Of a stretch of DNA of 64,000 nucleotides, positions 1 to 8,771 are shown piece by piece (positions within the stretch are counted from its first letter, which is position 1; each line of letters starts with the position of its first letter). The DNA is taken from contig NZ_CP159578.1 of NCBI RefSeq assembly GCF_040536835.1, positions 3,534,001 through 3,598,000 on the forward strand, in the 5' to 3' direction. The notes under the pieces are model-generated. The model saw only the letters and a program-made list of their open reading frames with translations. It was not told the origin of the DNA and ran no database searches. The translations under genes and the position numbers were made by a program. This DNA comes from Salinicola endophyticus. GTDB taxonomy: Bacteria > Pseudomonadota > Gammaproteobacteria > Pseudomonadales > Halomonadaceae.

Positions 1-297
1 CGACAGCGCGCGCGCCTCGACCCAGGCGGTGAAGTTGCGGATCGCCCCGGTGCGCTGGAAGAAGGCGATCACGGTACCGATGAACAGCTCCAGCAGCAGG
101 ATCCACGAGAAGTCCGTGGTCCCCAGCGAGGTCTTCAGCAGGGTGGGAAAGCCCATTGGCCCCTGCCCCATGATCGACACGCCGACCACGCAGGCCACCG
201 CCAGCGAGAACACGGTGTTACGGGTGGCGAAGGCCAGGACGATGGCAAGACAAGCGGGCAGCAGCGAGAGCAGCCCATAGTGCATTTGCGGATCCAT
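1..297 (-). CDS. Na+/H+ antiporter, NhaC-like family (partial, N-terminal part only)
   Basis: This is the first 99 codons of a membrane transporter that runs off the left edge of the window. It opens MDPQMHYGLLSLLP and contains about three hydrophobic segments (near residues 8-25, 29-45 and 62-80), a pattern and wording typical of NhaC-type sodium/proton antiporters. An AAGGAG ribosome site lies six bases before the ATG. It is the last visible gene of a minus-strand set after the IclR regulator and FAD oxidoreductase, so a role in exporting Na+ or in substrate/cation exchange tied to that catabolic set is possible. Only the N-terminus is available, so the exact substrate is uncertain. Confidence 0.7.
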   Translation of the reverse strand, partial: MDPQMHYGLLSLLPACLAIVLAFATRNTVFSLAVACVVGVSIMGQGPMGFPTLLKTSLGTTDFSWILLLELFIGTVIAFFQRTGAIRNFTAWVEARALS

Positions 298-470
298 GCT
301 GACTCCTTGGTGTTGTTGATGTTGTTATCGAATCGGGGTCGGGTTAGACGATTTAGGCGATTCGGGATCGTCGTCCTGCGCCTGTCGGACTCTGTCGAAC
401 GGCCTCTGTTAGTCGGGCTCTGTTGGTTGCCTTTGTTGGTCGAACGCGGGGGCACCATCACTCGTGGCGC

Positions 471-1784
471 CTATGCCTCGTCGCGGCCGCGGCGCTGCTC
501 CACGCGGCGGATCGCTTCGAATGCCAGACGCCGGATCGGCGCCGGTGGCATCCAGCTGGCGCGGCCGAACAGCGCCGGGATGTCCTCCGCCGGCCGCCCC
601 AGCGCCAGCCGCGCCAGCGCCTCGCCCAGCACGCTGCCCTTGACGATGCCGCCACCGTTGCAGCCCGCCGAGACGTATAGCCCCGGGCCGATCTCGCCCC
701 ATAGCGGCGCGCCGTTGTAAGTCAGCCCGGTGGTGCCGCCCCAGACCCGCTCGAAGCCGACATCGGCCAGCGCCGGATAGCGCGCCGTCAGGCTCGTGGC
801 CAGCGCGGCGGCCACCGTGGCGGGGTCGCGTTCGCGCTCGTAGTCGTACTGGGCACGGATCATCAGGCGCCGGTCGGCGGTGGTGCGCAGGGTGCAGCCG
901 AGCCGATGCGCCGGCAGCAGCCCCCAGGGCGCGCCGGCCACCGCAGCGACCCGCTCGGGGGCCAGCGGTGCGGTCAGCGCGGCATAGGTATAGATGGCGG
1001 TAAGGCGCGAACGGTCGGCCCCCAGGGCGCGCGCGAAGGCATTGTTGGCCAGCATCACCTGGCGCGTGCGAATCTCGCCCTCGGGGGTGCTCACGCGCCA
1101 GCCGTCGCCGTCGCGGGTCAGTGACAGCGCCGGGCTCTGCTCGTAGCAGGTGACCGCCGGCGGCAGCGCCGCCACCAGCCCGCGAATCAGCGCCGCCGGC
1201 TGCACCAGATAGCAGTCCGGCGAGTAGAGCCCCTCGGCGTAGTAGTCGGTACCCAGCCGCTCGGCCAGGGCCGCGCGATCGAGGTGGCGGTAATCGAGCC
1301 CCGCCGCGTGCAGAAACTCGGCGTAACTGGCCAGAGCCGCGCGCCCGGCAGCGCCCCGGGCGGCGCGGTAGGTGCCGCTGCGGGTCAGCTGGCAGTCGAT
1401 AGCGTGGGTATCGACCTGCGCCTTGAGCGATGCCATCGCCTCGCGACTGAGGCGGTTGAGGGTCGCCATGCGCGACAGCGCTCCGCTGCTGGCATCGTTG
1501 GCCAGCGCGATCTCCAGCATGAAACCCGAGTTGCGCCCCGGGCTGCCGTCGCCCACCCGCTCCGCCTCGAGCATCACCACGCGCCGCTCGGGGGCCAGCG
1601 CCTGATAGGCCCGCGCGGCGGCGACGCCGGTATAGCCGGCGCCGACCACCACCAGGTCGGCGCGCTCGTCGCCGCGCTGGCTAGGCCCGGGCGGGCGTGC
1701 CGGCAGCAGTGCCTGCCAGCCGCAGGCGCTGCGATGAGCGGGATGGGTGACAAGATGCGGCGCCAGGTGAGGGGCTAACGTCAT
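471..1784 (-). CDS. FAD-dependent oxidoreductase of the DAO family (PuuB-like)
   Basis: A 437-residue flavoprotein. A dinucleotide-binding motif VVVGAGYTGVAAAR lies near residue 45, followed by an acidic strand end (MLEAERVG) and the GRNSGF segment usual in gamma-glutamylputrescine oxidase-type enzymes. Near the C-terminus, LYVSAGCNGGGIVKG closes the FAD site. Such enzymes oxidise amines or secondary amino acids with O2, giving H2O2, an imine/aldehyde and NH3. The gene begins two bases after the stop of the upstream IclR regulator, so the two are surely co-transcribed, and an antiporter gene follows. Its substrate (polyamine derivative, proline-like or D-amino acid) cannot be told from sequence alone. 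Confidence 0.82.
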   Translation of the reverse strand: MTLAPHLAPHLVTHPAHRSACGWQALLPARPPGPSQRGDERADLVVVGAGYTGVAAARAYQALAPERRVVMLEAERVGDGSPGRNSGFMLEIALANDASSGALSRMATLNRLSREAMASLKAQVDTHAIDCQLTRSGTYRAARGAAGRAALASYAEFLHAAGLDYRHLDRAALAERLGTDYYAEGLYSPDCYLVQPAALIRGLVAALPPAVTCYEQSPALSLTRDGDGWRVSTPEGEIRTRQVMLANNAFARALGADRSRLTAIYTYAALTAPLAPERVAAVAGAPWGLLPAHRLGCTLRTTADRRLMIRAQYDYERERDPATVAAALATSLTARYPALADVGFERVWGGTTGLTYNGAPLWGEIGPGLYVSAGCNGGGIVKGSVLGEALARLALGRPAEDIPALFGRASWMPPAPIRRLAFEAIRRVEQRRGRDEA

Positions 1785-1786
1785 GT

Positions 1787-2590
1787 TCAGGACTCCGGCT
1801 GCAGCAGGCCGTGGAGATCGGCCTTCAGCCCGGCGACCTCGCTGGCCATGGCGGTGATCAGCGTGGCGCGGTGCGCCTCGCTCAGGCGCGACTTGAGCAG
1901 CGAACAGCTGAAGGCGCCGAGACAGCGCTCGCCCGGGCCGAGCAGCGGCATCGCCAGTCCGGTGAACTCGGGCAGGCTAGAGCCCTCCACCCCGCGGGCG
2001 TGTCCGTGGGCATGGCAGTAGTCGATCTCGCGGCGCACCGCGTCAACGCCGATGGCGTAGTCGCGCGACAGGCACTCGCGATTGGTCTCCAGAATCCACG
2101 CCCGCTCGCGCGCCTCCAGCGATGCCAGCAGTGCGATCGAGGCCTGGCCCACGCCCAGCGGCACGCGTCCACCGATGGACGCCACGAAGCCCCCCACCGG
2201 GTAGGCCCCGTTCTGAATTTCCAGGCAAACCGCGTGCAGGCCATCGTGGGCGAACAGATAGAAGCTGCCGCCCAGGCGCTGGGCCAGCGCCAGCAGCCGC
2301 GGCCGGGCCAGGTCACGCAGCTGGGCGCCATTGCCCGCCTCGGCCCCCAGCACCAGCAGCTCGTAGCCGAGCAGATAGCGGTGGCGCAGCGGCGAGGGGC
2401 GCAGAAAGCCCTCCTCGCGTAGCCCCTTGAGCAGGCGATAGATGGTCGGCCGGCTCAGCTCGGTGGCGTCGAGATAGTCATCGATACCCGCGCCACGAGC
2501 GCCGCAGGCGGCGGTCACGCGCAGCAGCGCCATCACGTGGCGCAGGGTCGAAGGCGTCTGGGAGGCATCACGGCTAGCAGGCACGGTCAT
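1787..2590 (-). CDS. IclR-family transcriptional regulator
   Basis: A 267-residue regulator. The N-terminal winged helix (about residues 15-75) contains the recognition-helix segment ELSRPTIYRLLKGLREEGFL. The C-terminal effector domain has the family's VPLGVGQASIALLA stretch and ends in a typical EVAGLKADL helix. I chose the ATG at 2590 (MTVPASRD) because the longer frame starting at 2629 adds 13 residues the family does not need. The gene is tightly coupled to the downstream FAD oxidoreductase and probably controls it, together with itself and the antiporter. The effector is unknown. IclR proteins can activate or repress. Confidence 0.88.
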   Translation of the reverse strand: MTVPASRDASQTPSTLRHVMALLRVTAACGARGAGIDDYLDATELSRPTIYRLLKGLREEGFLRPSPLRHRYLLGYELLVLGAEAGNGAQLRDLARPRLLALAQRLGGSFYLFAHDGLHAVCLEIQNGAYPVGGFVASIGGRVPLGVGQASIALLASLEARERAWILETNRECLSRDYAIGVDAVRREIDYCHAHGHARGVEGSSLPEFTGLAMPLLGPGERCLGAFSCSLLKSRLSEAHRATLITAMASEVAGLKADLHGLLQPES

Positions 2591-2789
2591 GGCTCGGCGG
2601 CGAATGTCGTCCGAGCATAACCGAGACACACAGAGGAATTCGTCTCGCTATACGAGACACGACGACCGCAATCAGCGGCGCTGGCGAGCCCAGGGCTCAG
2701 CCGCTATCGGCGCGGTCAGAGGCAAGCCGCGCCGGCGACACCGACTACGCCGCCACAGCGGGCGGCGCAGTCAGCGGCCAGGGTTGCGC

Positions 2790-3905
2790 TCAGCGCAAGC
2801 AGCTCTCGGCGTCGACCGCCTCGATGTCGAACGCCTCACCCACCGCAGCGTAGGTCAACTGCCCGGCGTGGACGTTGAGCCCGGCAAGGAAGTGGCTATC
2901 GTCGGTCAGCGCCTGCTGCCAGCCCTTGTCGGCCAGGGCGATGACGAACGGCAGGGTGGCGTTGGTCAGCGCCTGGGTGGAGGTGCGCGCCACTGCGCCC
3001 GGCATATTGGCCACGCAGTAGTGGACGATGCCGTCGACAATGTAGCTAGGCTCGGCATGGGTGGTGGGACGGCTGGTCTCGAAGCAGCCGCCCTGATCGA
3101 TCGCCACGTCGACCAGCACGCTGCCGGGCTTCATCTCGGCGAGCATGGCGCGGGTGATCAGCTTGGGCGCGGCGGCGCCGGGCACCAGCACCGCGCCGAC
3201 GATCAGGTCCGATTCGCGAATCGCCTGTTCCAGGGTCTCGGCAGTGGAATAGACGGTACGGATGGCCCCCTGGTAGCGGTGATCGAGCACCTCGAGGCGC
3301 GCCAGCGACTTGTCGAGGATGGTCACCTCGGCGCCCAGGCCGAGCGCCATGCGCGCAGCGTTCTCGCCGACCACGCCGCCGCCGATCACGCTGACCTTGG
3401 CCGGCGCCACCCCGGGTACCCCCGGCAGCAGGATGCCGGCTCCGCCCTGGGCCTTCTCCAGGCTGTGCGCACCGGCCTGGATCGCCATGCGCCCGGCGAC
3501 CCGGCTCATCGGCGCCAGCAGCGGCAGCCCGCCCTGGGCGTCGGTGATGGTCTCGTAGGCGATGCAGGTGGCGCCGCTGTCGAGCAGCCCCCGGGTGAGC
3601 GTCTCCTCCGCGGCCAGATGCAGATAGGTGAACAGGATCTGGCCCGGACGCAGCCGCGCCACCTCCACCGCCTGGGGCTCCTTGACCTTGAGGATCGCCT
3701 CGGCCTCGCGCCACAGCGCCTCGACGTCCTCGACGATCGCCGCGCCGGCCTCGCGGTAGGCATCGTCGGGGTAACCGGCGCCGCCACCGGCGCTCGTCTC
3801 GACCGACACCCGATGGCCACGGGCGACGAGTTCACGCGCGCCGCCCGGGGTCAGGGCGACGCGATACTCATGGTTCTTGATTTCCTTGGGGACACCGATA
3901 TGCAT
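2790..3905 (-). CDS. ald: Alanine dehydrogenase
   Basis: A 371-residue, full-length NAD-dependent L-alanine dehydrogenase, which converts L-alanine to pyruvate and ammonia. It opens [20 protein letters not shown], with the substrate-binding Arg and the KEIK motif at the expected places. The Rossmann segment [19 protein letters not shown] lies near residue 170 and the [14 protein letters not shown] motif near residue 270. It ends in the same orientation as the IclR/FAD-oxidase pair but 200 bases upstream of it, so it may be a separate unit. The neighbourhood supports use of amino acids as carbon and nitrogen source. Confidence 0.95.
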   Translation of the reverse strand: MHIGVPKEIKNHEYRVALTPGGARELVARGHRVSVETSAGGGAGYPDDAYREAGAAIVEDVEALWREAEAILKVKEPQAVEVARLRPGQILFTYLHLAAEETLTRGLLDSGATCIAYETITDAQGGLPLLAPMSRVAGRMAIQAGAHSLEKAQGGAGILLPGVPGVAPAKVSVIGGGVVGENAARMALGLGAEVTILDKSLARLEVLDHRYQGAIRTVYSTAETLEQAIRESDLIVGAVLVPGAAAPKLITRAMLAEMKPGSVLVDVAIDQGGCFETSRPTTHAEPSYIVDGIVHYCVANMPGAVARTSTQALTNATLPFVIALADKGWQQALTDDSHFLAGLNVHAGQLTYAAVGEAFDIEAVDAESCLR

Positions 3906-4065
3906 GGCTGACTCCGCGATCGTGACTTGTCATTGGGGGATCGAGCGGATTACAGCACAGCCATTCAGACGACGGGACATCTGAAGAAAAAAGACGAAAA
4001 AATCGCGCATAGCCCAACTATCGCCACGAAACTTCTCGTCAATAGGGAAAAAACAGTAGAAAAGC
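3906..4065. other. Intergenic region with A-rich tracts upstream of ald
   Basis: A 160-base gap between the thioesterase stop and the ald start, clearly richer in A/T than its surroundings, with two A-rich runs on the plus strand (3984-4002 and 4047-4062). It must hold the ald promoter on the minus strand, but I see no convincing -35/-10 pair. No coding potential. Confidence 0.4.
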
Positions 4066-4509
4066 CTAGCCGATGACAGGAGATGTCACCGCCTCACCGT
4101 AGACCTCGACGAAGCGTGCCGGCATGCGTCGCGCCCGACCGCTGGAGAGTTCGATACAGGCAAAGCGAGTCTGGGCTCGCAGCAAGGTGGCGCCGGTCGC
4201 GTCATTGCGCAGCTGGAAGCGCCGTGTCAGCGTCAGGCGGCCATCGCAGGCGACGATCCAGGTGGCGATCTTGAGCCCATCGCCTTCGAACGCCGGGGCG
4301 AGATAGTCGAGTTCGTGGCGATGCACCACCATGCCGCGATCGAGCGCGCGGTAGTCGTCGAGGCTTAGCCCCAGCGCCCGCGAGTGAGCCCAGCTGGCCT
4401 GCTCCACCCAGCGCAGGTACTCGGCGTTGTTGACGTGGCCGTAGTGGTCGATATGGCTCGCCTCGACCGCGATGTCGAGGAGGAAGGGTCGGGGCAGATC
4501 CCAGCTCAT
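4066..4509 (-). CDS. Acyl-CoA thioesterase, hotdog fold (4-hydroxybenzoyl-CoA thioesterase family)
   Basis: A 147-residue hotdog-fold protein. The signature DHYGHVNNAEYLRWVEQA (about residues 17-34) is that of YbgC/FadM-like acyl-CoA thioesterases, with the catalytic Asp as its first residue. It hydrolyses acyl-CoA to free acid and CoA; the chain preference is unknown. I start it at the ATG at 4509 (MSWDLPRP) because AGGAGA sits seven bases upstream; the longer reading from 4524 puts that ribosome site inside the gene. It follows the zinc-ribbon protein gene by 21 bases and is probably the end of the mutM-rlmI transcript. Confidence 0.85.
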   Translation of the reverse strand: MSWDLPRPFLLDIAVEASHIDHYGHVNNAEYLRWVEQASWAHSRALGLSLDDYRALDRGMVVHRHELDYLAPAFEGDGLKIATWIVACDGRLTLTRRFQLRNDATGATLLRAQTRFACIELSSGRARRMPARFVEVYGEAVTSPVIG

Positions 4510-4530
4510 GGCGTTCTCCTGCAAGGGCTG

Positions 4531-4869
4531 TCAGGCCGACGCCGCACCGGCTGCCGGACGCGGCGTCGCGCACTGCCAGCAGGTATCGAAGGCGCCACCG
4601 AGGCGCTCGCCGCAGCCGGGACAGACCCAGTCGGCGGGCACGTCGGCCGGCCCCTCCAGCGCCTCGCGCAGCAGCCCCCGGGCACGCTCGCAGTCGGCCC
4701 GGGCCACCCACACCTGCGGCTCGCACTGATCCATGGGCAGCTCGCCGGCGGCGCCGGCCAGGGTCATGTTACGCAACTCGACGCCGATACCCGCACTGTC
4801 GATGACGTTGCGAACATGACACACCAGCAAGACATTGGGATGACGAAAGAGACAGACAAGCGCCGTCAT
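4531..4869 (-). CDS. DUF2007-like protein with C-terminal zinc ribbon
   Basis: A 112-residue protein of unknown function. The N-terminal half (MTALVCLFRHPNVLL...VARADCERARGLL) has the ferredoxin-like pattern of DUF2007 (putative signal-transducing protein) domains. The C-terminal part has two CxxC pairs (WVCPGCGERL and TCWQCATP) that would bind one zinc. GTG at 4872 and ATG at 4869 are adjacent in frame; the ATG is preferred. It lies 15 bases after rlmI and before the thioesterase gene, as a member of a short minus-strand operon. The family assignment is from memory of the pattern and is moderate. Confidence 0.65.
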   Translation of the reverse strand: MTALVCLFRHPNVLLVCHVRNVIDSAGIGVELRNMTLAGAAGELPMDQCEPQVWVARADCERARGLLREALEGPADVPADWVCPGCGERLGGAFDTCWQCATPRPAAGAASA

Positions 4870-4884
4870 CACCCCACTCCCCTG

Positions 4885-6087
4885 TTAGTTGCGGAAGACA
4901 CGCACGCCGAGCGCCTTGAGATAGGCGGTCTCGGGGATTGCCGGGTGGATCGGATGGTCGCCGGCCTGGCCGCCGCGATAGAGGATCTGGCCATGGCGGT
5001 CCTGGTGGCGCACGGCCCCGCGCACGCACTCGACCAGACGCTCCTCGGCCAGGTGCATCGAGCACGACGCCGACAGCAGCAGGCCATCGCGGCCGAGCAG
5101 GCGCATCGCCTCGCGGTTCAGACGCGCGTAGGCGCGCTCGCCGTTGGTGATGTCCTTGCGCTTCTTGATGAAGGCCGGCGGGTCGAGCACCACCACGTCG
5201 AAGCGCTCACCCTCGGCGCGCAGCGCGGTCAGCGCCTCGAACACGTCGCCGTGGCCCACCGCCACCTGCTCGTGCAGGCCGTTGAGCGCAGCGTTCTCGG
5301 CGACCCGCTCGAGCGCCGCCTCGGAGGCGTCGACGCAGAGCACCTCGCTGGCGCCGTGGGCCGCCGCCTGCACGCCCCAACCACCGACGTAGCTGAACAG
5401 GTCGAGCACCCGCTTGCCGGCGACCAGGCCGTTGAGCCAGGCACGGTTGGCGCGGTGATCATAGAACCAGCCGGTCTTCTGGCCATCCAGCACCGGGGCG
5501 ACGAAGCGCACCCCGTTCTCCTCGAGCAGCACCTGCTCGGGCAGTTCACCGTGGACCACCGCCACTTCCGACTTGAGCTGTTCGAGACGGCGGCCGCTGG
5601 AGTCGTTCTTGAACACGATCGCCCGCGGCGACAGCACCTTGTCCAGCGCCGCGATCACCTCGTCGCGCACCCGCTCCATGCCCAGGGTATTGAGCTGCAC
5701 CACCAGCACATCGTCGAAACGATCGACGATCAGCCCCGGCAGCAGGTCACCCTCGCCGTGGACCAGACGGTAGAACGGCTTGGCGAAGAGCCGCTCGCGC
5801 AGGCCGAGCGCCTGATTGAAACGGTGCACCAGCAGCGAACGGTCCAGGCGCACGTCGGCATCCCGCGAGACCACACGGGCGCAGATCAGCGAGTGCGGGT
5901 TGACGTAGGCCACCCCCAGCGGCTTGCCGTTGGCGGCCTCGATCACCGCCTGGGCACCGGGCTCGAGCCCCTTCAGCGGCGTCGCCTGAATGTCGATCTC
6001 GTTGGAGTAGAGCCACAGATGGCCCGCCTTCAGGCGGCGGTCGGCGTTCTTCTTGAGGCGCAGGGTCTGGGGCACGGAGGACTCCAT
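4885..6087 (-). CDS. rlmI: 23S rRNA (cytosine-1962-C5)-methyltransferase RlmI
   Basis: A 400-residue enzyme with an N-terminal PUA-type RNA-binding domain (LRLKKNADRRLKAGHLWLYSNEI region) and a Rossmann methyltransferase domain. The SAM site is VLDLFSYVGGWGVQAA, the DPPAF motif follows (VVVLDPPAFIKKRKD), and the catalytic cysteine is in SASCSMHL. The family methylates C1962 of 23S rRNA. I chose the ATG at 6087 (MESSVPQTLR) over 6111 because homologues start just before the PUA domain. It lies between mutM and the DUF2007 gene. Confidence 0.9.
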   Translation of the reverse strand: MESSVPQTLRLKKNADRRLKAGHLWLYSNEIDIQATPLKGLEPGAQAVIEAANGKPLGVAYVNPHSLICARVVSRDADVRLDRSLLVHRFNQALGLRERLFAKPFYRLVHGEGDLLPGLIVDRFDDVLVVQLNTLGMERVRDEVIAALDKVLSPRAIVFKNDSSGRRLEQLKSEVAVVHGELPEQVLLEENGVRFVAPVLDGQKTGWFYDHRANRAWLNGLVAGKRVLDLFSYVGGWGVQAAAHGASEVLCVDASEAALERVAENAALNGLHEQVAVGHGDVFEALTALRAEGERFDVVVLDPPAFIKKRKDITNGERAYARLNREAMRLLGRDGLLLSASCSMHLAEERLVECVRGAVRHQDRHGQILYRGGQAGDHPIHPAIPETAYLKALGVRVFRN

Positions 6088-6135
6088 GGGCAAAGGATTA
6101 TCGGGGCGCATTCTAACAGTATCGGAGCCAGGCGC

Positions 6136-6951
6136 TCAGCGCTGGCAGATCGGACAGTAGACGCTGGCACGCTGCCCCAGCGTCACCTGGCGCAGCAGAT
6201 GGCCGCACTCGCGGCACGGCTCGCCGCCACGGCCGTAGACGTTGAGGCGCTGGGCGAAGTAGCCGGGCTCGCCGCTGCCGCTGACGAAATCGCGCAGGGT
6301 CGTGCCGCCCTGGGTGATCGCCGCCGCCAGCACCGTCTTGATCGCCTCGGCCAGGCGCGCATAGCGCTCGCGCGAGACGCGTCCGGCGGCGCGGCGCGGG
6401 TCGATCCCGGCCATGAACAGCGCCTCGCTGGCGTAGATGTTGCCCACCCCCACCACCACGGCATTGTCCATGATGAACGGCTTGATCGCCGCCCGGCGCC
6501 CCCGCGAGAGGGTGTAGAGACGCGCGCCATCGAAATCGGGCGACAGCGGCTCCGGCCCCAGCCGCGCGAGCCTGGGGTCGCTGGCGACGTCAGGTGCCAG
6601 CCAGTCGACGAAGCCGAAGCGGCGCGGATCGTGGTAGCGCAGGATGGCACCGCCCTCGACCACCACGTCGACATGATCGTGCTTCTTGGGCAGATCGCCC
6701 ACCCGCGCCAGACGCAGGCTGCCGGACATGCCCAGGTGCCACAGCAGCGAGCGATCACCCACCGGCAACAGCAGATACTTGGCGCGCCGCGCGAGCTCTC
6801 CGAAGCGCGCACCGATCAGCGCCGCTTCCAGATCTACCGGCACTGGTACACGCAGGCTGCGGCTGCGTACGATCACCTCGACGATCTCACGACCCTCGAC
6901 GTGGGGCGCGATACCGCGACGGGTGGTCTCGACTTCAGGAAGCTCGGGCAT
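6136..6951 (-). CDS. mutM: Formamidopyrimidine-DNA glycosylase (Fpg/MutM)
   Basis: A 271-residue bifunctional base-excision enzyme that removes 8-oxoguanine and formamidopyrimidines and nicks the abasic site. It opens [13 protein letters not shown], where Pro2 is the Schiff-base nucleophile and Glu3 the general acid, so the start is certain. The RRAKYLLL segment carries the conserved Lys near residue 58. The C-terminal zinc finger is complete (CRECGHLL...VYCPICQR). It heads the run mutM-rlmI-DUF2007-thioesterase on the minus strand. Confidence 0.97.
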   Translation of the reverse strand: MPELPEVETTRRGIAPHVEGREIVEVIVRSRSLRVPVPVDLEAALIGARFGELARRAKYLLLPVGDRSLLWHLGMSGSLRLARVGDLPKKHDHVDVVVEGGAILRYHDPRRFGFVDWLAPDVASDPRLARLGPEPLSPDFDGARLYTLSRGRRAAIKPFIMDNAVVVGVGNIYASEALFMAGIDPRRAAGRVSRERYARLAEAIKTVLAAAITQGGTTLRDFVSGSGEPGYFAQRLNVYGRGGEPCRECGHLLRQVTLGQRASVYCPICQR

Positions 6952-7001
6952 GCATCTGTTCTCGCGGCTCTGTCATCACCAACCGGCTCATCACCAACGA
7001 G

Positions 7002-7026
7002 AAAACCCGGTCGAGGACCGGGTTTT
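7002..7026 (-). terminator. Rho-independent terminator after rpmG
   Basis: A perfect 11-bp stem (7002-7012 with 7016-7026) around a 3-base loop. Read on the minus strand it ends in four Ts. It lies just after the rpmG stop codon and before mutM, so it separates the ribosomal genes from the repair operon. Confidence 0.85.
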
Positions 7027-7074
7027 CCGTACTGTCATTCTGCGCTGGCACTTTGGCACCAGCGGAAAGCTAGA

Positions 7075-7230
7075 TCACTTGATCTTGGCTTCCTTGTAGA
7101 TGACGTGCTTGCGAACGACCGGATCGTACTTCTTGAATTCAAGCTTGTCCGGGGTGTTACGCTTGTTCTTGGCGGCGGTGTAGAAGTGACCGGTACCGGC
7201 ACTGGACACCAACTTGATCTTGTCACGCAT
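7075..7230 (-). CDS. rpmG: 50S ribosomal protein L33
   Basis: A 51-residue ribosomal protein, [18 protein letters not shown] at the start and [10 protein letters not shown] at the end. The [10 protein letters not shown] segment is typical of the cysteine-free L33 form. The CXXC motif pairs of zinc-binding L33 are absent, so this is the C- type. AAGGAG lies ahead of the ATG. It directly follows rpmB with 12 bases between them, the usual bacterial order. Confidence 0.95.
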   Translation of the reverse strand: MRDKIKLVSSAGTGHFYTAAKNKRNTPDKLEFKKYDPVVRKHVIYKEAKIK

Positions 7231-7242
7231 CTCTCAGACTCC

Positions 7243-7479
7243 TTAAATGCTGGCGTCGCGCTTGCGGATGTCGCTGAGCACCGCGTCGATGCCTTTCTTG
7301 TCGATGATGCGCATGCCCTTGGAAGAGATACGCAGCTTGACGAAACGCTTCTCGGACTCGACCCAGAAACGATGGGTGTGCAGGTTCGGCACGAAACGAC
7401 GACGCGTCTTGCGCTGTGAGTGCGAGACGTTATTACCAGTCACCGGACGCTTACCGGTAACCTGACAAACTTGGGACAT
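7243..7479 (-). CDS. rpmB: 50S ribosomal protein L28
   Basis: A 78-residue L28 protein, the usual length for gammaproteobacteria. It begins [20 protein letters not shown] and ends in the [13 protein letters not shown] helix. It is the first gene of the rpmB-rpmG transcript, which has a good promoter 100 bases upstream and a terminator after rpmG. Confidence 0.97.
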   Translation of the reverse strand: MSQVCQVTGKRPVTGNNVSHSQRKTRRRFVPNLHTHRFWVESEKRFVKLRISSKGMRIIDKKGIDAVLSDIRKRDASI

Positions 7480-7576
7480 GGAAGCCTCCGACCACTGGCG
7501 GGTTATGCAGAGTTAGCTCGGGCAAACCACGATAAATGGCTGGCGTCCGCCTTCTGCCCTGTTTCAAAGGGCGTAC

Positions 7577-7605
7577 TTTATACCAGACCCCCTACCCCCC
7601 CGCAA
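7577..7605 (-). promoter_or_regulatory. rpmB: Sigma-70-type promoter for rpmB-rpmG
   Basis: Read on the minus strand: TTGCGG at 7605-7600, a 17-base spacer and TATAAA at 7582-7577. The spacing is ideal and the site lies about 98 bases before the rpmB start, downstream of the radC stop codon. Confidence 0.65.
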
Positions 7606-7660
7606 GCGCGCGGGCGCTTTTTCCCTTTGATCGGCGCGCGTAATTTCCCCGCCATCCCGC

Positions 7661-8335
7661 TCACAGCCAGCCCCTTTCGACGAACGAGATCACCTCACCG
7701 TCGCCCACCACGAAGTGATCGAGCACGCGAATATCGAACAGCCCCAGCGCCTCGCTCAGGCGCTCGGTGACCCGGCGATCCGACTGGCTCGGTTCGGCCA
7801 CGCCGGAGGGATGGTTGTGAGCGAAGATCAGCGCGCCGGCGTTGTGGGCCAGCGCCCGACGCGCCACCTCCCGCGGGTAGATCGAGGCCCCATCCAGCGT
7901 GCCTTCGGCGAGAATCTCGAAGCGGATCACCCGATGCTGGTTATCCAGGAACAGCGCCGCGAACGCCTCGTGGGGGAGATGACGCAGCTGAGCACTGAGA
8001 AAGCGTCGAACCAGGGTCGGCGAGGTGAGCGCGGCGTCGCGCTCGAGCAGGCTGCCGAGATGGCGCCGCGACAGCTCCAGCGTCGCCTGCAGCTGCACGT
8101 ACTTGGCCTCGCCCAGCCCATGCTCGGCACAGAAGCGCTGGCGATCCGCCTCCAGCAGCGCCCGCAACCCACCGAAGCTGGCGAGCAGATCCCGCGCCAG
8201 GTCGACCGCCGAGCGCCCCTTGACCCCGACGCGCAGGAAGATCGCCAGCAGCTCGGCATCGGAGAGCGCCGAAGCGCCCAGCGTCAGCAGCTTCTCTCGC
8301 GGGCGCTCCCCCGCCGGCCAGTCGTTGATCCCCAT
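7661..8335 (-). CDS. radC: RadC family JAMM/MPN+ protein
   Basis: A 224-residue protein. The N-terminal helix-hairpin-helix part ([24 protein letters not shown]) is followed by a JAMM metalloprotease-like domain. The metal site HNHPSG...[11 protein letters not shown] is intact, the two His and the Asp being the usual zinc ligands. The molecular function of RadC is unsettled; the old link to DNA repair is weak. I start at the ATG at 8335 ([16 protein letters not shown]), nine residues downstream of another possible start, because AGGAGG lies before it. In relatives the next gene is coaBC; here a sugar-acid island intervenes. Confidence 0.93.
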   Translation of the reverse strand: MGINDWPAGERPREKLLTLGASALSDAELLAIFLRVGVKGRSAVDLARDLLASFGGLRALLEADRQRFCAEHGLGEAKYVQLQATLELSRRHLGSLLERDAALTSPTLVRRFLSAQLRHLPHEAFAALFLDNQHRVIRFEILAEGTLDGASIYPREVARRALAHNAGALIFAHNHPSGVAEPSQSDRRVTERLSEALGLFDIRVLDHFVVGDGEVISFVERGWL

Positions 8336-8771
8336 CGCGTCATCTCCTCCTCTTTTCACTGCTGCCTTTTCAGCACTTTCTTTTCAGCACGTCTCTCTGC
8401 TGCCTATTGGCTACCCGCTATTCGCTAACCCGCTATCCCTGGCCGGCCTTTTCACTGTCCGCTCGCCAGCCGGCCATCAGCCTCCCGGCCCGCTCTGCCC
8501 CCTGACCGACTCTCTGCCCAGCATGCGGGCGCCGCGGGATGCGACCACTCCAGAGAGATCGGCCACCGCGGCCAAAACTGTGGCCCACCGCGGGGTATGG
8601 GCGGACGTGGAGTGACGTGGCATGGCGTGATGTGTCCTGGCGCGGGGCCTCCGAAAGTCGAATCGCCATGCTCTACCGGCAACTACCATACTAGTTAGAC
8701 AAGATGGTCTGACGGTGCCGACACGGCGCCTGCCAGGGCCTTCGAGACGAGCCACCCAGACGAGGATCGCC
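8336..8771. other. 436-base divergent intergenic region between radC and the GntR gene
   Basis: The region starts with a pyrimidine-rich stretch in which CTTTTCAGCAC occurs twice (about 8365-8392), followed by two copies of CCCGCTAT and then repeated GACGTGG/GCGTGG words near 8600-8640. The right end, close to the GntR gene, holds an inverted repeat that may be its operator. Short open frames on the minus strand (8433-8755) lack ribosome sites and family resemblance. This is the left junction of the catabolic island. Confidence 0.5.
8694..8713. promoter_or_regulatory. Candidate operator: inverted repeat upstream of the GntR gene
   Basis: GTTAGAC, six bases, GTCTGAC: six of seven positions match as an inverted repeat. 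It lies 58 bases before the chosen GTG start of the GntR/FCD regulator, a usual place for autoregulation by this family. No second copy upstream of manD was found by eye, so the assignment is tentative. Confidence 0.4.

Noticed and set aside
4384..7419. 1011-codon open frame on the plus strand
   Set aside because: It lies antisense to rlmI and mutM, whose motifs are certain. The translation is rich in His, Gln and Arg, as expected from reversed high-GC codons.
8360..8395. Third copy of the 45-base repeat, since the minus strand reads GTGCTGAAAAG twice
   Set aside because: It shares only the GTGCTG/GAAAAG words and lacks the CGAGCGCAG core and the CTAG ends.
8433..8755. Three overlapping small open frames on the minus strand between radC and the GntR gene
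   Set aside because: No ribosome sites, Arg/Gly-rich composition and overlap with the probable operator.
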